Origin: Hephaestia sp. MAHUQ-44
GTDB taxonomy: Bacteria; Pseudomonadota; Alphaproteobacteria; Sphingomonadales; Sphingomonadaceae
Length of the DNA: 64,000 bases
Reading direction: 5' to 3'
NCBI RefSeq assembly: GCF_023806085.1
Contig: NZ_JAMSLX010000004.1
Location: 1-64,000 of the forward strand
This document shows, piece by piece, positions 19,177 to 25,922 of the stretch (its first letter is position 1; every line of letters starts with the position of its first letter). Made by a program: the position numbers and the translations under genes. A model generated the notes under the pieces. It did no database searches. It worked only from the letters and a program-made list of their open reading frames with translations, and had not been told where the DNA came from.

Positions 19177-19791
19177 CTAGGCGGCTTTGCCGTCTGGGGC
19201 GACGCCCTGATCGGACGGCTGGCGCCAGAATTCGACGTGGAAGCGCACCGGGCCGAGCGGTTCGACCTGATGCAGGATGGTCGGTTCGACGATTCCCGGT
19301 GGGGTGTCGGGCGTCAGGATCTGCTCGAGCGGCGCGCGGTTGGGGTCGGTGACGCGATAGCGCAAGCGCCCCTCTGCGACGTGGATCAGCCCCCAGCTTC
19401 CCGCCTTGGTGTTGTGCGCGCTGCGCAGCGCGGCGGGGATTGTGGTTTCGGTGAAATCACCGGTGCGCTTGTATGATTCGAGCCCCTCGGGGAGGTGCGA
19501 CGGATTGAAATCGGCGCGGGTCGCGTCGGTGACATTCTGGTCGTAGCCGCTTTTCGAGCTGAAGAACGCCGCGGCGAACAGCCCGCAGCCGAGCAGCATC
19601 GAGATGAACACGCCGAGCGTGGTGGCGATCACCGTGTGCAGCGTGAGCGGGCCGAACAGCGACATATACCAGAGCGCGCCCGCGACCATCAGGACGCCGG
19701 CAAGCGCGATCCAGCGCATCGAGCGGATGAAATCGGCCCGCGCGTCCTTGCCCGCGCTGGTGCCCAGAAGCGTGGTCGGTGTGTCGCTCAT
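19177..19791 (-). CDS. Membrane-anchored DUF1971 (YeaR/TehB-like) protein
   Basis: This 204-residue protein has two parts. The first carries two predicted membrane helices (about 25-45 and 53-78). The second is a DUF1971 cupin-like domain (about 99-190: LPEGLESYKRTGDFTETTIP, SWGLIHV, HQVEPLGPVRFHVEFW). E. coli YeaR, a soluble member, is induced by nitrate and NO under NarL and NsrR control. Here the domain is tethered to the membrane and encoded last in an operon with alternative oxidase (one base between stop and start) and truncated hemoglobin. The biochemical role is unknown. A nitrosative-stress role is inferred from context. Confidence 0.82.
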   Translation of the reverse strand: MSDTPTTLLGTSAGKDARADFIRSMRWIALAGVLMVAGALWYMSLFGPLTLHTVIATTLGVFISMLLGCGLFAAAFFSSKSGYDQNVTDATRADFNPSHLPEGLESYKRTGDFTETTIPAALRSAHNTKAGSWGLIHVAEGRLRYRVTDPNRAPLEQILTPDTPPGIVEPTILHQVEPLGPVRFHVEFWRQPSDQGVAPDGKAA

Positions 19792-19792
19792 C

Positions 19793-20482
19793 TCAGGCCG
19801 CCATGCGGAGATCATCCGCATGTTCGGGGTAGGGCGCGTGCGCGGCCGAATCGACCCGATGCCCGGCCAGCTCGCTGGCGAAGCCGTGGTTGACGTCGCG
19901 GTGATGCGCCTCGTCGGCGCGGACCACGAGCACCACGTCGCGCAGCGTCGCATCGGGGCCGAGCTTCCAATAATGGCGGGCGATCGCGGGCGCGGGCAGG
20001 TTCGGGCTGCGACCGCTCTCAAGTTCCTCCAGATAGAGGGTATAGCTGATCACCGCTTCTTCCTCGAAATAGCCGACCACGCGGTGCGCGGTTCTGGGGC
20101 TCACCAGATATAGACCAAAGAAGGCGACGTAGAAGGCCCATTGGACGGCCAAAATGACCCACCTCTCGAAGAGGGTCGGTTGCGCGACCTCGATGAAGGT
20201 CATCAGATGCATCCGCTCGTTCTCGGCTTCTTCCAGAAGCGTGCGAATCCAGCCCTGATCGTCGCACATCCGGCGCAGGCATTTGAGATGGGTGAGCGTG
20301 GCGCCGACCATGCCGGGCACCGCCGCGACGGTTTCGAGCACGATCGCGCGGTGGCCATAGCGCTTGGCGAAAAAGGTATCGGCGCAGAAGCGCATCGCCT
20401 TGGTGAAGGCGAACGCGACACGATCGGCAAGGCCGACCGGGGCGTGATGGACGTTGACATCGACGAACGGGGCAGTCTGCAT
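19793..20482 (-). CDS. aox: Alternative oxidase (cyanide/NO-resistant ubiquinol oxidase)
   Basis: This 229-residue di-iron oxidase would pass electrons from ubiquinol directly to oxygen without pumping protons. All family iron-ligand motifs are present: [11 protein letters not shown] (Glu50), [10 protein letters not shown] (Glu89, His92), [11 protein letters not shown] (Glu140-142) and [12 protein letters not shown] (Glu191, His194). It is a monotopic inner-membrane protein with hydrophobic stretches at about 105-130. The regulatory Cys of plant enzymes is absent, as in other bacterial forms. AOX resists NO, and the gene is NsrR-controlled in Vibrio fischeri. Here it lies 45 bases downstream of a hemoglobin gene, next to an NsrR-like gene. 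Confidence 0.96.
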   Translation of the reverse strand: MQTAPFVDVNVHHAPVGLADRVAFAFTKAMRFCADTFFAKRYGHRAIVLETVAAVPGMVGATLTHLKCLRRMCDDQGWIRTLLEEAENERMHLMTFIEVAQPTLFERWVILAVQWAFYVAFFGLYLVSPRTAHRVVGYFEEEAVISYTLYLEELESGRSPNLPAPAIARHYWKLGPDATLRDVVLVVRADEAHHRDVNHGFASELAGHRVDSAAHAPYPEHADDLRMAA

Positions 20483-20527
20483 GACGGGTCTCCCGGTATT
20501 CAGGTCATCGGATTCAACAAAGGCGGA

Positions 20528-20941
20528 TCAGGCCATCGCAGGGCTCGACGGGTGCGGATCGAGCCTGAAGAACAGACCGAGCTGAAGGCTTTCCGCAATC
20601 CGCCCGGCCTTGGCCTGAAGTGCGGCGGCGACAGGCGGCGGCATCAACTCATTGGTGGTCTCGGCCCATAGCGCCAGCCAGCGATCGAACAATTCAGGGG
20701 TGATGCGCCGCTTGTGCTTCAGGTGCATCATCATCGGATTGCCCTTGTAGCGCCCCGTGGTGAGCATCACCGACGACCAGAAATCGACCATCTTGCCGAG
20801 GTGGTGCGGCCAATCCGAGATCGCGTCGTCGAACACCGGCCCCAGTTCGGCATCGTCGCGCACGCGCCCGTAGAAATTGTGAACGACACTTTTCAGCCCG
20901 TCATCGTCGAGGCCGTCGAGGATGTCGTCGATCGTGGTCAC
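20528..20941 (-). CDS. Group III truncated hemoglobin
   Basis: This 137-residue globin has FYGRVRDD with Tyr24 (B10 position), WPHHLGKMVDFWSSV, the group III block RYKGNPMMMHL with the likely proximal His73, and FDRWLALW. Group III globins bind O2 and NO and have been linked to NO tolerance. The frame stays open far upstream, but the GTG at 20941 is chosen because GGAGG lies 6 bases before it on the coding strand and because homology begins there. It is the first gene of the operon leading to aox and the DUF1971 gene. Confidence 0.9.
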   Translation of the reverse strand: MTTIDDILDGLDDDGLKSVVHNFYGRVRDDAELGPVFDDAISDWPHHLGKMVDFWSSVMLTTGRYKGNPMMMHLKHKRRITPELFDRWLALWAETTNELMPPPVAAALQAKAGRIAESLQLGLFFRLDPHPSSPAMA

Positions 20942-20954
20942 GAGTCGCCTCCAA

Positions 20955-20980
20955 AACATGCATTCGCAGCGCATGTATAC
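20955..20980 (-). promoter_or_regulatory. Candidate NsrR-type operator 2
   Basis: AACATGCATTCGCAGCGCAT carries an ATGCAT half-site and a facing GCATG about 11 bases on. It is close to the ribosome site of the hemoglobin gene. The match to the known NsrR half-site (AGATGCATTT) is partial, so this is weaker than the upstream site. Confidence 0.35.
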
Positions 20981-20992
20981 GCGTGATTTGAT

Positions 20993-21025
20993 ATATGCAA
21001 TATAGATGCATATTAAAGTGAGTGT
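20993..21025 (-). promoter_or_regulatory. Candidate NsrR-type operator 1 and promoter region of the trHb-aox operon
   Basis: An AT-rich island in a GC-rich genome holds ATATGCA (20993-20999) and its exact reverse complement TGCATAT (21007-21013). TAGATGCATATTAAA (21003-21017) matches the left half of the gamma/beta-proteobacterial NsrR consensus (AAGATGCATTT...). On the operon strand, TTGCAT (20995-21000) and TATACA (20974-20979) could serve as -35 and -10, although the 15-base spacing is short. A repressor bound here would cover the -35. Confidence 0.5.
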
Positions 21026-21040
21026 CTGATTCGAAATCTC

Positions 21041-21157
21041 GGTACCGGCCCGCTCCCCCACCCGGCCACCCATAAAATACTGCCGTGGGTGGCCGGGTGG
21101 GGTGCACCCCACAAAGTAGTACTTTGTGGGGACCCCGTGGGGGAGCGGGCCGGTGCC
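21041..21157. repeat. Family B three-arm palindrome (orientation 1)
   Basis: The outer arms GGTACCGGCCCGCTCCCCCA and GGGGGAGCGGGCCGGTGCC enclose two separate hairpins. Hairpin 1 is GGCCACCCA/TGGGTGGCC with an AT-rich loop, and hairpin 2 is CCCCACAAAGTA/TACTTTGTGGGG. Folded, the element makes a three-way junction. The copy at 63295-63417 has the two inner hairpins in the opposite order, that is, the same element inverted. It lies between the hemoglobin operon and nsrR. Confidence 0.85.
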
Positions 21158-21160
21158 GAA

Positions 21161-21195
21161 CGATCCGAAACTCGCCGTCGGCGGACTTTCGGATC
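21161..21195. promoter_or_regulatory. 10-base inverted repeat upstream of nsrR
   Basis: CGATCCGAAA and TTTCGGATCG are perfect reverse complements separated by 15 bases, ending 27 bases before the nsrR start. It could be an operator for nsrR itself or a remnant of the adjacent palindromic element. Confidence 0.4.
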
Positions 21196-21222
21196 GGACA
21201 CAGGCATTGACCGGGGAGCCCG

Positions 21223-21651
21223 ATGCGCCTGACGCGTTATACCGATTATGCGATGCGCGTGCTGCTCTATCTCGGCACGCGGCCCGATCGCCTGTGTTCG
21301 GTTTCCGAGATCGCGCGCGCTTATGGCGTGTCGCAGAACCATCTGATGAAGGTGGCGAACGATCTGGTGCGGCAGGGTCATGTTACCAGCGTGCGCGGCC
21401 GTTTCGGCGGGATGCGGCTGGGGCGGGCGCCGAGCGAGATCAATGTCGGCGCGCTGGTGCGGCACACCGAAGAGGGGTTCGCGCTCGCCGATTGCGATGC
21501 CTGCGTGATCGCGCCGGCCTGTGGGTTGACGGTGGCGCTGCACGAGGCGCTGGCGGCGTTCATGGCGGTCCTCGATGGCTATACGCTCGAGGATCTGCTC
21601 GCCAAACGACTGGACATCGGTGCGTTGTTGGTCGAACGCGAACCCGCTTGA
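21223..21651 (+). CDS. nsrR: Rrf2-family regulator, NsrR type (nitric-oxide sensor)
   Basis: This 142-residue winged-helix regulator opens MRLTRYTDYAMRVLLYLG, matching NsrR. It has the recognition region VSEIARAYGVSQNHLMKV and the wing GRFGGMRLG. Three cysteines, Cys91, Cys94 and Cys100 (CDACVIAPAC), correspond to the Fe-S ligand set of NsrR, although the first gap is C-x2-C rather than the C-x4-C of E. coli. NsrR represses NO-response genes until NO destroys its cluster. It is divergent from the hemoglobin-oxidase operon. Other Rrf2 types (IscR, RirA) fit less well in cysteine spacing and N-terminus. Confidence 0.88.
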   Translation: MRLTRYTDYAMRVLLYLGTRPDRLCSVSEIARAYGVSQNHLMKVANDLVRQGHVTSVRGRFGGMRLGRAPSEINVGALVRHTEEGFALADCDACVIAPACGLTVALHEALAAFMAVLDGYTLEDLLAKRLDIGALLVEREPA

Positions 21652-21673
21652 TGCGCTGTGTGTGGACCTTGCG

Positions 21674-22837
21674 ATGACCGACACGTTCAAACCCGCCCCC
21701 GAGACGATTGCCGCCGCGCACGGCGTGGCACACGATCCCAGCTTCGGCGCGATCGCGCCGCCGCTCTATCTGTCGAGCACCTATGCCTTCGAGGGCTATG
21801 AGCGCGCCGGGCGGTACGATTACGGCCGGTCGGGCAACCCCAATCGCGATATGCTGGGCGACGCGCTGGCCGCGCTCGAAGGCGGCGCGGGCGCGGTCGT
21901 CACCGCGACGGGGATGGCCGCGATCGATCTGGTGCTCGGGCTGTTCGGCCCCGACGATCTGATCGTCGCGCCGCACGATTGCTATGGCGGCACCTATCGC
22001 CTGCTCGCCGCGCGCGCCGCCAAACGCCAGTTCCGGCTGAGCTTCGTCGATCAGGGCGACGATGCGGCACTCGCGCGCGCGCTGGCCGACGCGCCGGCGC
22101 TGGTGCTGATCGAGACCCCGAGCAATCCGCTGATGCGCGTGGTCGACATCGCGCGAATCGCGACGCGCGCGCACGCCGCCGGCGCCAAGGTGGTGGTCGA
22201 CAACACCTTCCTCTCGCCCGCGGTGCAGCGCCCGATCGGGCTGGGCGCCGATTATGTCGTCCATTCGACCACCAAATTCCTCAACGGCCATTCGGACGTG
22301 ATCGGCGGCGCGGTGATCGCCGCCGACGCCGCCGAGGTCGAGCGGCTGCGGGCGTGGGCCAATGTCGTCGGCGTCACCGGATCGCCCTTCGATGCCTGGC
22401 TGACGTTGCGCGGGTTGCGCACGCTGTTCGCGCGGATGGAGCGCCAGCAGCGCAATGCCGGGCTGATCGCGGCGTGGCTCGACGCGCATCCGGCGGTGGA
22501 GGCGGTCCATTATCCGGGGCTGGCCTCGCATCCGGGCCACGCGATCGCCAGCGTACAGCAGCAGGGCTTCGGCGCGATGATGAGCTTCGATCTGGCAGGC
22601 GGTGCCGCGGCGGCGGCCAGGCTGGTCGAGGCGGTCACGGTGTTCACGCTCGCCGAATCGCTCGGCGGAGTCGAAAGCCTGATCGCGCACCCGGCGACGA
22701 TGACGCACGCCGATATGGGCGTCGAAGCGCGTCGCGTCGCGGGGATTGGCGACGGGCTGCTGAGGTTGTCGGTCGGGCTCGAAAACGCCGACGATCTGAT
22801 CGCCGGGCTCGAACGCGGGTTCGCCGCGCTGGCCTGA
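21674..22837 (+). CDS. metB: Cystathionine gamma-synthase (Cys/Met PLP enzyme)
   Basis: This 387-residue PLP enzyme of the Cys/Met metabolism family would make cystathionine from an activated homoserine and cysteine. Key blocks are YDYGRSGNPNRD, the PLP-contacting GMAAIDLVLG, VVVDNTFLSP, and the lysine in VHSTTKFLNGHSDVIGG. It could instead act as cystathionine beta- or gamma-lyase or as an O-acylhomoserine sulfhydrylase, because reading cannot separate these reliably. It lies 22 bases after nsrR and may be cotranscribed with it. Confidence 0.85.
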   Translation: MTDTFKPAPETIAAAHGVAHDPSFGAIAPPLYLSSTYAFEGYERAGRYDYGRSGNPNRDMLGDALAALEGGAGAVVTATGMAAIDLVLGLFGPDDLIVAPHDCYGGTYRLLAARAAKRQFRLSFVDQGDDAALARALADAPALVLIETPSNPLMRVVDIARIATRAHAAGAKVVVDNTFLSPAVQRPIGLGADYVVHSTTKFLNGHSDVIGGAVIAADAAEVERLRAWANVVGVTGSPFDAWLTLRGLRTLFARMERQQRNAGLIAAWLDAHPAVEAVHYPGLASHPGHAIASVQQQGFGAMMSFDLAGGAAAAARLVEAVTVFTLAESLGGVESLIAHPATMTHADMGVEARRVAGIGDGLLRLSVGLENADDLIAGLERGFAALA

Positions 22838-22858
22838 GCGGCGGGAAGGGAGGATGGC

Positions 22859-23425
22859 ATGGCCGATTTCTTCGACGCGCTGACCGACGAGCATCGCGCC
22901 TTCATTGCCGCGCAGCCGATGTTCTTCGTCGCGAGCGCGGCGGCCACCGGGCGCATCAACGTCAGCCCCAAGGGGATGGACACGTTCCGCGTGCTCGATG
23001 CCAGCAATGTCGCCTATCTCGATCTCGGCGGTTCGGGCAACGAGACGCAGGCGCATCTCGCCGCCGATGGCCGGATCACGATCATGTTCTGCGCGTTCGA
23101 CAATCCCGCGCTGATCCTGCGGCTCTACGGCCACGGCGTCGCGACGCTGCCGCAGGACGCGGGCTTCGCCGCGCGCGCCGCGCCGTTTCCGCGGCTGCCG
23201 GGCGTGCGGCAGGTGTTCTCGATCGCGGTCGACAGTGTGATGACGAGTTGCGGCTGGGGCGTGCCGCGGATGACGCTCGAACGCGAGCGCGAAACGCTGG
23301 CCAAATATCATGGCCAGCAGGACCCGGTGAAGCGGCTCGCCAGGATTTCGGGGCGGACGCAGAGCATCGACGGCCTGCCGCTGCGTGTGCAAACCGAGAT
23401 TCCGGCGTGGGACACGCGCGACTGA
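22859..23425 (+). CDS. Pyridoxamine 5'-phosphate oxidase family protein
   Basis: This 188-residue protein has the split-barrel flavin-binding fold. It opens MADFFDALTDEHRAFIAAQP, followed by FFVASAAATGRINVSPKGMD, the usual FMN or F420-binding strand pattern, and ends with a conserved WGVP region. Family members are often uncharacterised oxidoreductases, and it is not the PdxH enzyme itself. It follows metB by 21 bases, and its stop overlaps the next start (TGATG), so the three genes are probably one unit. Confidence 0.85.
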   Translation: MADFFDALTDEHRAFIAAQPMFFVASAAATGRINVSPKGMDTFRVLDASNVAYLDLGGSGNETQAHLAADGRITIMFCAFDNPALILRLYGHGVATLPQDAGFAARAAPFPRLPGVRQVFSIAVDSVMTSCGWGVPRMTLERERETLAKYHGQQDPVKRLARISGRTQSIDGLPLRVQTEIPAWDTRD

Positions 23426-23643
23426 TGGCGCTCGTCGAACTGTTGCGCACCGATCGCAACGAGGCGCTGATCATCGTCGGCCGGCTTGAGGCGGCGGATA
23501 TTCCCGCGATCGCGTTTGATGCCGATGCGAGCATCGCGGGCGGAAGCTGGCTGCTCGTGCCCTCACGCGTGATGGTCGATGAGGATGACCTTGGCGCCGC
23601 CCAAGCGCTTCTGGCAGAATCGCCGACGCTGCCTGATTTTTAG
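23425..23643 (+). CDS. DUF2007 domain protein
   Basis: This 72-residue protein matches the DUF2007 (putative signal-transducing) family: short N-terminal strand, VGRLEAADIPAIAFD, then GGSWLLVPSRVMVDEDDLGAAQALL. The fold resembles the PII-like ferredoxin-type beta-alpha-beta. It is coupled to the upstream flavin-fold gene by a TGATG overlap. The function is unknown. Confidence 0.8.
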   Translation: MALVELLRTDRNEALIIVGRLEAADIPAIAFDADASIAGGSWLLVPSRVMVDEDDLGAAQALLAESPTLPDF

Positions 23644-23728
23644 GCAAGCCCTCGCGGCTGCACAAAAATAATCGCATGCGCATAGGCGCCTGACCGCCCG
23701 GCGCGCCTGATCGCGGGCTTTTCGGCAT

Positions 23729-23743
23729 TGGCACGCGCTTTGC
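23729..23743 (+). promoter_or_regulatory. Sigma-54 (RpoN) promoter of glnK-amtB
   Basis: TGGCACGCGCTTTGC is a perfect match to the -24/-12 consensus TGGCAC-N5-TTGC. It lies 35 bases upstream of glnK. A TGCAC-containing AT-rich patch at about 23660-23681 could be part of an NtrC enhancer, but it is not a good dyad. This promoter type implies nitrogen-limitation control through NtrBC. Confidence 0.85.
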
Positions 23744-23777
23744 GAGGTGGCCTCGCGTCACAGCAAGGGGCGCGCGC

Positions 23778-24116
23778 ATGAAACTGATCACCGCGATCAT
23801 CAAGCCGTTCAAGCTCGACGACGTGCGCGACGCCCTTACCGATGTCGGCGTCGCGGGGATGACCGTTACCGAGGTCAAGGGTTTCGGCCGCCAGAAGGGC
23901 CAGACCGAAATCTATCGCGGCGCCGAATACAGCACCAACATGGTGCCCAAGGTCCAGATCGAGATCGTGTGCGCCGACGATCGCACCGACCGCATCGTCG
24001 AGGCGATCCAGACCGCCGCGGCCACCGGCGCGATCGGCGACGGCAAGATCTTCATCCTCGATGTCGGCGGCGCCCTGCGCATCCGCACCGGCGAGACCGA
24101 CGACAATGCGCTGTAG
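23778..24116 (+). CDS. glnK: P-II nitrogen regulatory protein
   Basis: This 112-residue trimeric signal protein senses 2-oxoglutarate and ATP/ADP and is uridylylated at Tyr51 (YRGAEYSTN). The T-loop and the C-terminal GDGKIFI...RIRTGE signatures are complete. Linkage to amtB 16 bases downstream identifies it as the GlnK type, which binds and blocks the ammonium channel when nitrogen is plentiful. It is driven by the sigma-54 promoter upstream. Confidence 0.96.
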   Translation: MKLITAIIKPFKLDDVRDALTDVGVAGMTVTEVKGFGRQKGQTEIYRGAEYSTNMVPKVQIEIVCADDRTDRIVEAIQTAAATGAIGDGKIFILDVGGALRIRTGETDDNAL

Positions 24117-24132
24117 CAACAAGGGGGACGCG

Positions 24133-25470
24133 ATGATGGCTGGCTTGAAAATCCTGAGGGTCGCCGGTGTCGGCGCGGCACTCTTCACGGCGCTGCCCGC
24201 CTGGGCGCAGAGCGCGGCGCCCACCGTCGACAAGGGCGATACCGCCTGGATGATGACCGCGACCATCCTGGTCCTGATGATGATCCTTCCCGGGCTGGCG
24301 CTGTTCTACGGCGGGCTCACGCGGGCCAAGAACATGCTCTCGACGATGACGCAGGTCGGCGCGGTGGCGTGTCTCGCGATCCTGATCTGGGTGATGTGGG
24401 GCTATACGATGGCGTTCGGGCCCGACCTTCCGGGTGGGGTGGGCAGCGCCTTGATTGCCGGGTTCGGCAAGGCGTTTCTGAGAGGCGTCACGCCCGAGAC
24501 GACCGCCGCGACCTTCACCCACGGGGTTGCGATCCCCGAATATGTCTTTGTCGCGTTCCAGATGACCTTTGCCGCGATCACGATCGCGCTGGTGCTGGGC
24601 GGATTGGTTGAGCGGCTCAAATTTTCCGCGGTGTTGGTGTTCGCGGCCGTGTGGCTGACGATCGTTTATGTCCCGATCGCGCATATGGTGTGGGCGGCCG
24701 GCGGGCTGTTCTTCGAGAAGGGCGCGCTCGATTTTGCCGGGGGCACGGTGGTCCATATCAACGCGGGCGTGTCGGCGCTGGTCGCGGCGATCATGCTCGG
24801 CAAGCGGATCGGCTATCCGACCGATTATATGGCGCCGCATTCGCTGACGATGACCGGGATCGGCACCGGGTTGCTGTGGGTCGGCTGGTTCGGGTTCAAC
24901 GCCGGATCGGCGCTCGAGGCCAATGCGTCGGCGGCGCTGGCAATGATCAACACGCTGGTGGCGCCCGCTGCGGCGGGGCTGGCGTGGATGCTGGTCGAGC
25001 GGCTCAACGGCCATAAGGGGTCGGCGCTGGGCTTCTGTTCGGGGATCGTCGCCGGGCTGGTCGCGGTGACGCCGGCGGCGGGCAATGCCGGGCCGCTTGG
25101 CGCGATCGTGCTCGGCGCGATGGCCAGCCTGGTCTGTTATTACGCGGTCGCAATGCTCAAGCCGCGGCTCGGTTATGACGATTCGCTCGACGCGTTCGGC
25201 ATCCACGGTGTCGGCGGGATGATCGGCGCGATCGGCACCGGCATCGTCTACGCGCCCGCTTTCGGCGGGCCGGGCGATGGCGCGGTGGGGATCGGCGCGC
25301 AGCTCTGGATCCAGCTTCAGGCGGTGGTGACGACGATCATCTGGGCGTCGGTCGGCACCGCGATCGCGATCATCGTCGCGCGTCGGGTGACGGGGCTGCG
25401 GGTCTCCGAAGAGGTCGAACGCGAAGGGCTCGATCTCGGCGAACATGGCGAGCGCGCCTACAATTATTGA
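24133..25470 (+). CDS. amtB: Ammonium transporter
   Basis: This 445-residue inner-membrane channel has a cleavable signal (MMAGLKILRVAGVGAALFTA...AWAQ) and 11 predicted helices. Family motifs include DTAWMMTATILVLMM, GLALFYGGLTRAKN, FAAVWLTIVYVPIAHMVW, GGTVVHINAGVSAL (with a pore His), and IHGVGGMIGAIGTG with the second His. The C-terminal tail (GLRVSEEVEREGLDLGEHGE) is the usual GlnK contact site. The ATG at 24133 follows AAGGGGG. A strong terminator follows the gene. Confidence 0.97.
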   Translation: MMAGLKILRVAGVGAALFTALPAWAQSAAPTVDKGDTAWMMTATILVLMMILPGLALFYGGLTRAKNMLSTMTQVGAVACLAILIWVMWGYTMAFGPDLPGGVGSALIAGFGKAFLRGVTPETTAATFTHGVAIPEYVFVAFQMTFAAITIALVLGGLVERLKFSAVLVFAAVWLTIVYVPIAHMVWAAGGLFFEKGALDFAGGTVVHINAGVSALVAAIMLGKRIGYPTDYMAPHSLTMTGIGTGLLWVGWFGFNAGSALEANASAALAMINTLVAPAAAGLAWMLVERLNGHKGSALGFCSGIVAGLVAVTPAAGNAGPLGAIVLGAMASLVCYYAVAMLKPRLGYDDSLDAFGIHGVGGMIGAIGTGIVYAPAFGGPGDGAVGIGAQLWIQLQAVVTTIIWASVGTAIAIIVARRVTGLRVSEEVEREGLDLGEHGERAYNY

Positions 25471-25494
25471 CGAGGTTCCTCCTGCGAACCCCCT

Positions 25495-25525
25495 GGCCGG
25501 TGTGGCGACGCACCGGCCATTTTTT
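25495..25525 (+). terminator. Rho-independent terminator after amtB
   Basis: GGCCGGTG and CACCGGCC form a perfect 8-base GC-rich stem with an 8-base loop, followed directly by ATTTTTT. It lies 25 bases after the amtB stop. Confidence 0.9.
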
Positions 25526-25604
25526 GCGTTGGCTTATCTTTTTGACTGACGTGATGGCGTAGGCGGCCCGAAACTGAGGCACCTGTTTCGCGATCCATTC
25601 TCCT

Positions 25605-25687
25605 CCGTTCGTGCTGAGCTTGTCGAGGCACCCGTTTTGCCTGCTCGGGCAAGAAGAGCGGCCCTTCGACAGGCTCAGGGCGAACGG
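25605..25687. repeat. REP-like palindrome, family A, full two-arm copy
   Basis: CCGTTCGTGCTGAGCTTGTC and CGACAGGCTCAGGGCGAACGG face each other across about 40 bases containing AAGAAGAGCGGCCC. It lies between the convergent amtB and the small membrane-protein gene. Confidence 0.8.
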
Positions 25688-25715
25688 TATCGGGGACGGC
25701 GCGGCGGCTTGGGCA

Positions 25716-25853
25716 TCAATCGTCGTCTTTGCGGTCCTCCGCCTGCCGCTCGCGCCATTTCCTGGCGGCGAGCGTGGCGCCGAGGATGAATCCGCCGGGG
25801 GCGAGCAGGATCACGGCGGCGAGGCCGAGGCGGTTCCAGTTCTTGCGGTCCAT
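25716..25853 (-). CDS. Small single-helix membrane protein
   Basis: This 45-residue protein is below usual ORF cut-offs. MDRKNWNRLGLAAVILLAPG opens a single hydrophobic helix (about 9-30). A strongly charged tail follows, KWRERQAEDRKDDD at the C-terminus. The codon pattern is typical of neighbours (third positions mostly G or C). It is not recognised. It lies 69 bases downstream of the GMC oxidoreductase gene on the same strand. Confidence 0.6.
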   Translation of the reverse strand: MDRKNWNRLGLAAVILLAPGGFILGATLAARKWRERQAEDRKDDD

Positions 25854-25922
25854 GCCCGCCCATGTAGCGGACAAGGCTGAACCTGCAATTGCTGCGTCTG
25901 TTTGGAAGGTGCCGTCTATCTC

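Noticed and set aside
20942..21112. ATG-initiated extension of the truncated hemoglobin
   Set aside because: It would run through the operator region and the palindromic repeat. GTG 20941 has a strong GGAGG site at ideal spacing and matches the globin N-terminus.
21041..21157. CRISPR-like repeat
   Set aside because: The repeats are inverted arms of one palindrome, with no array of direct repeats and spacers and no cas gene in the window.
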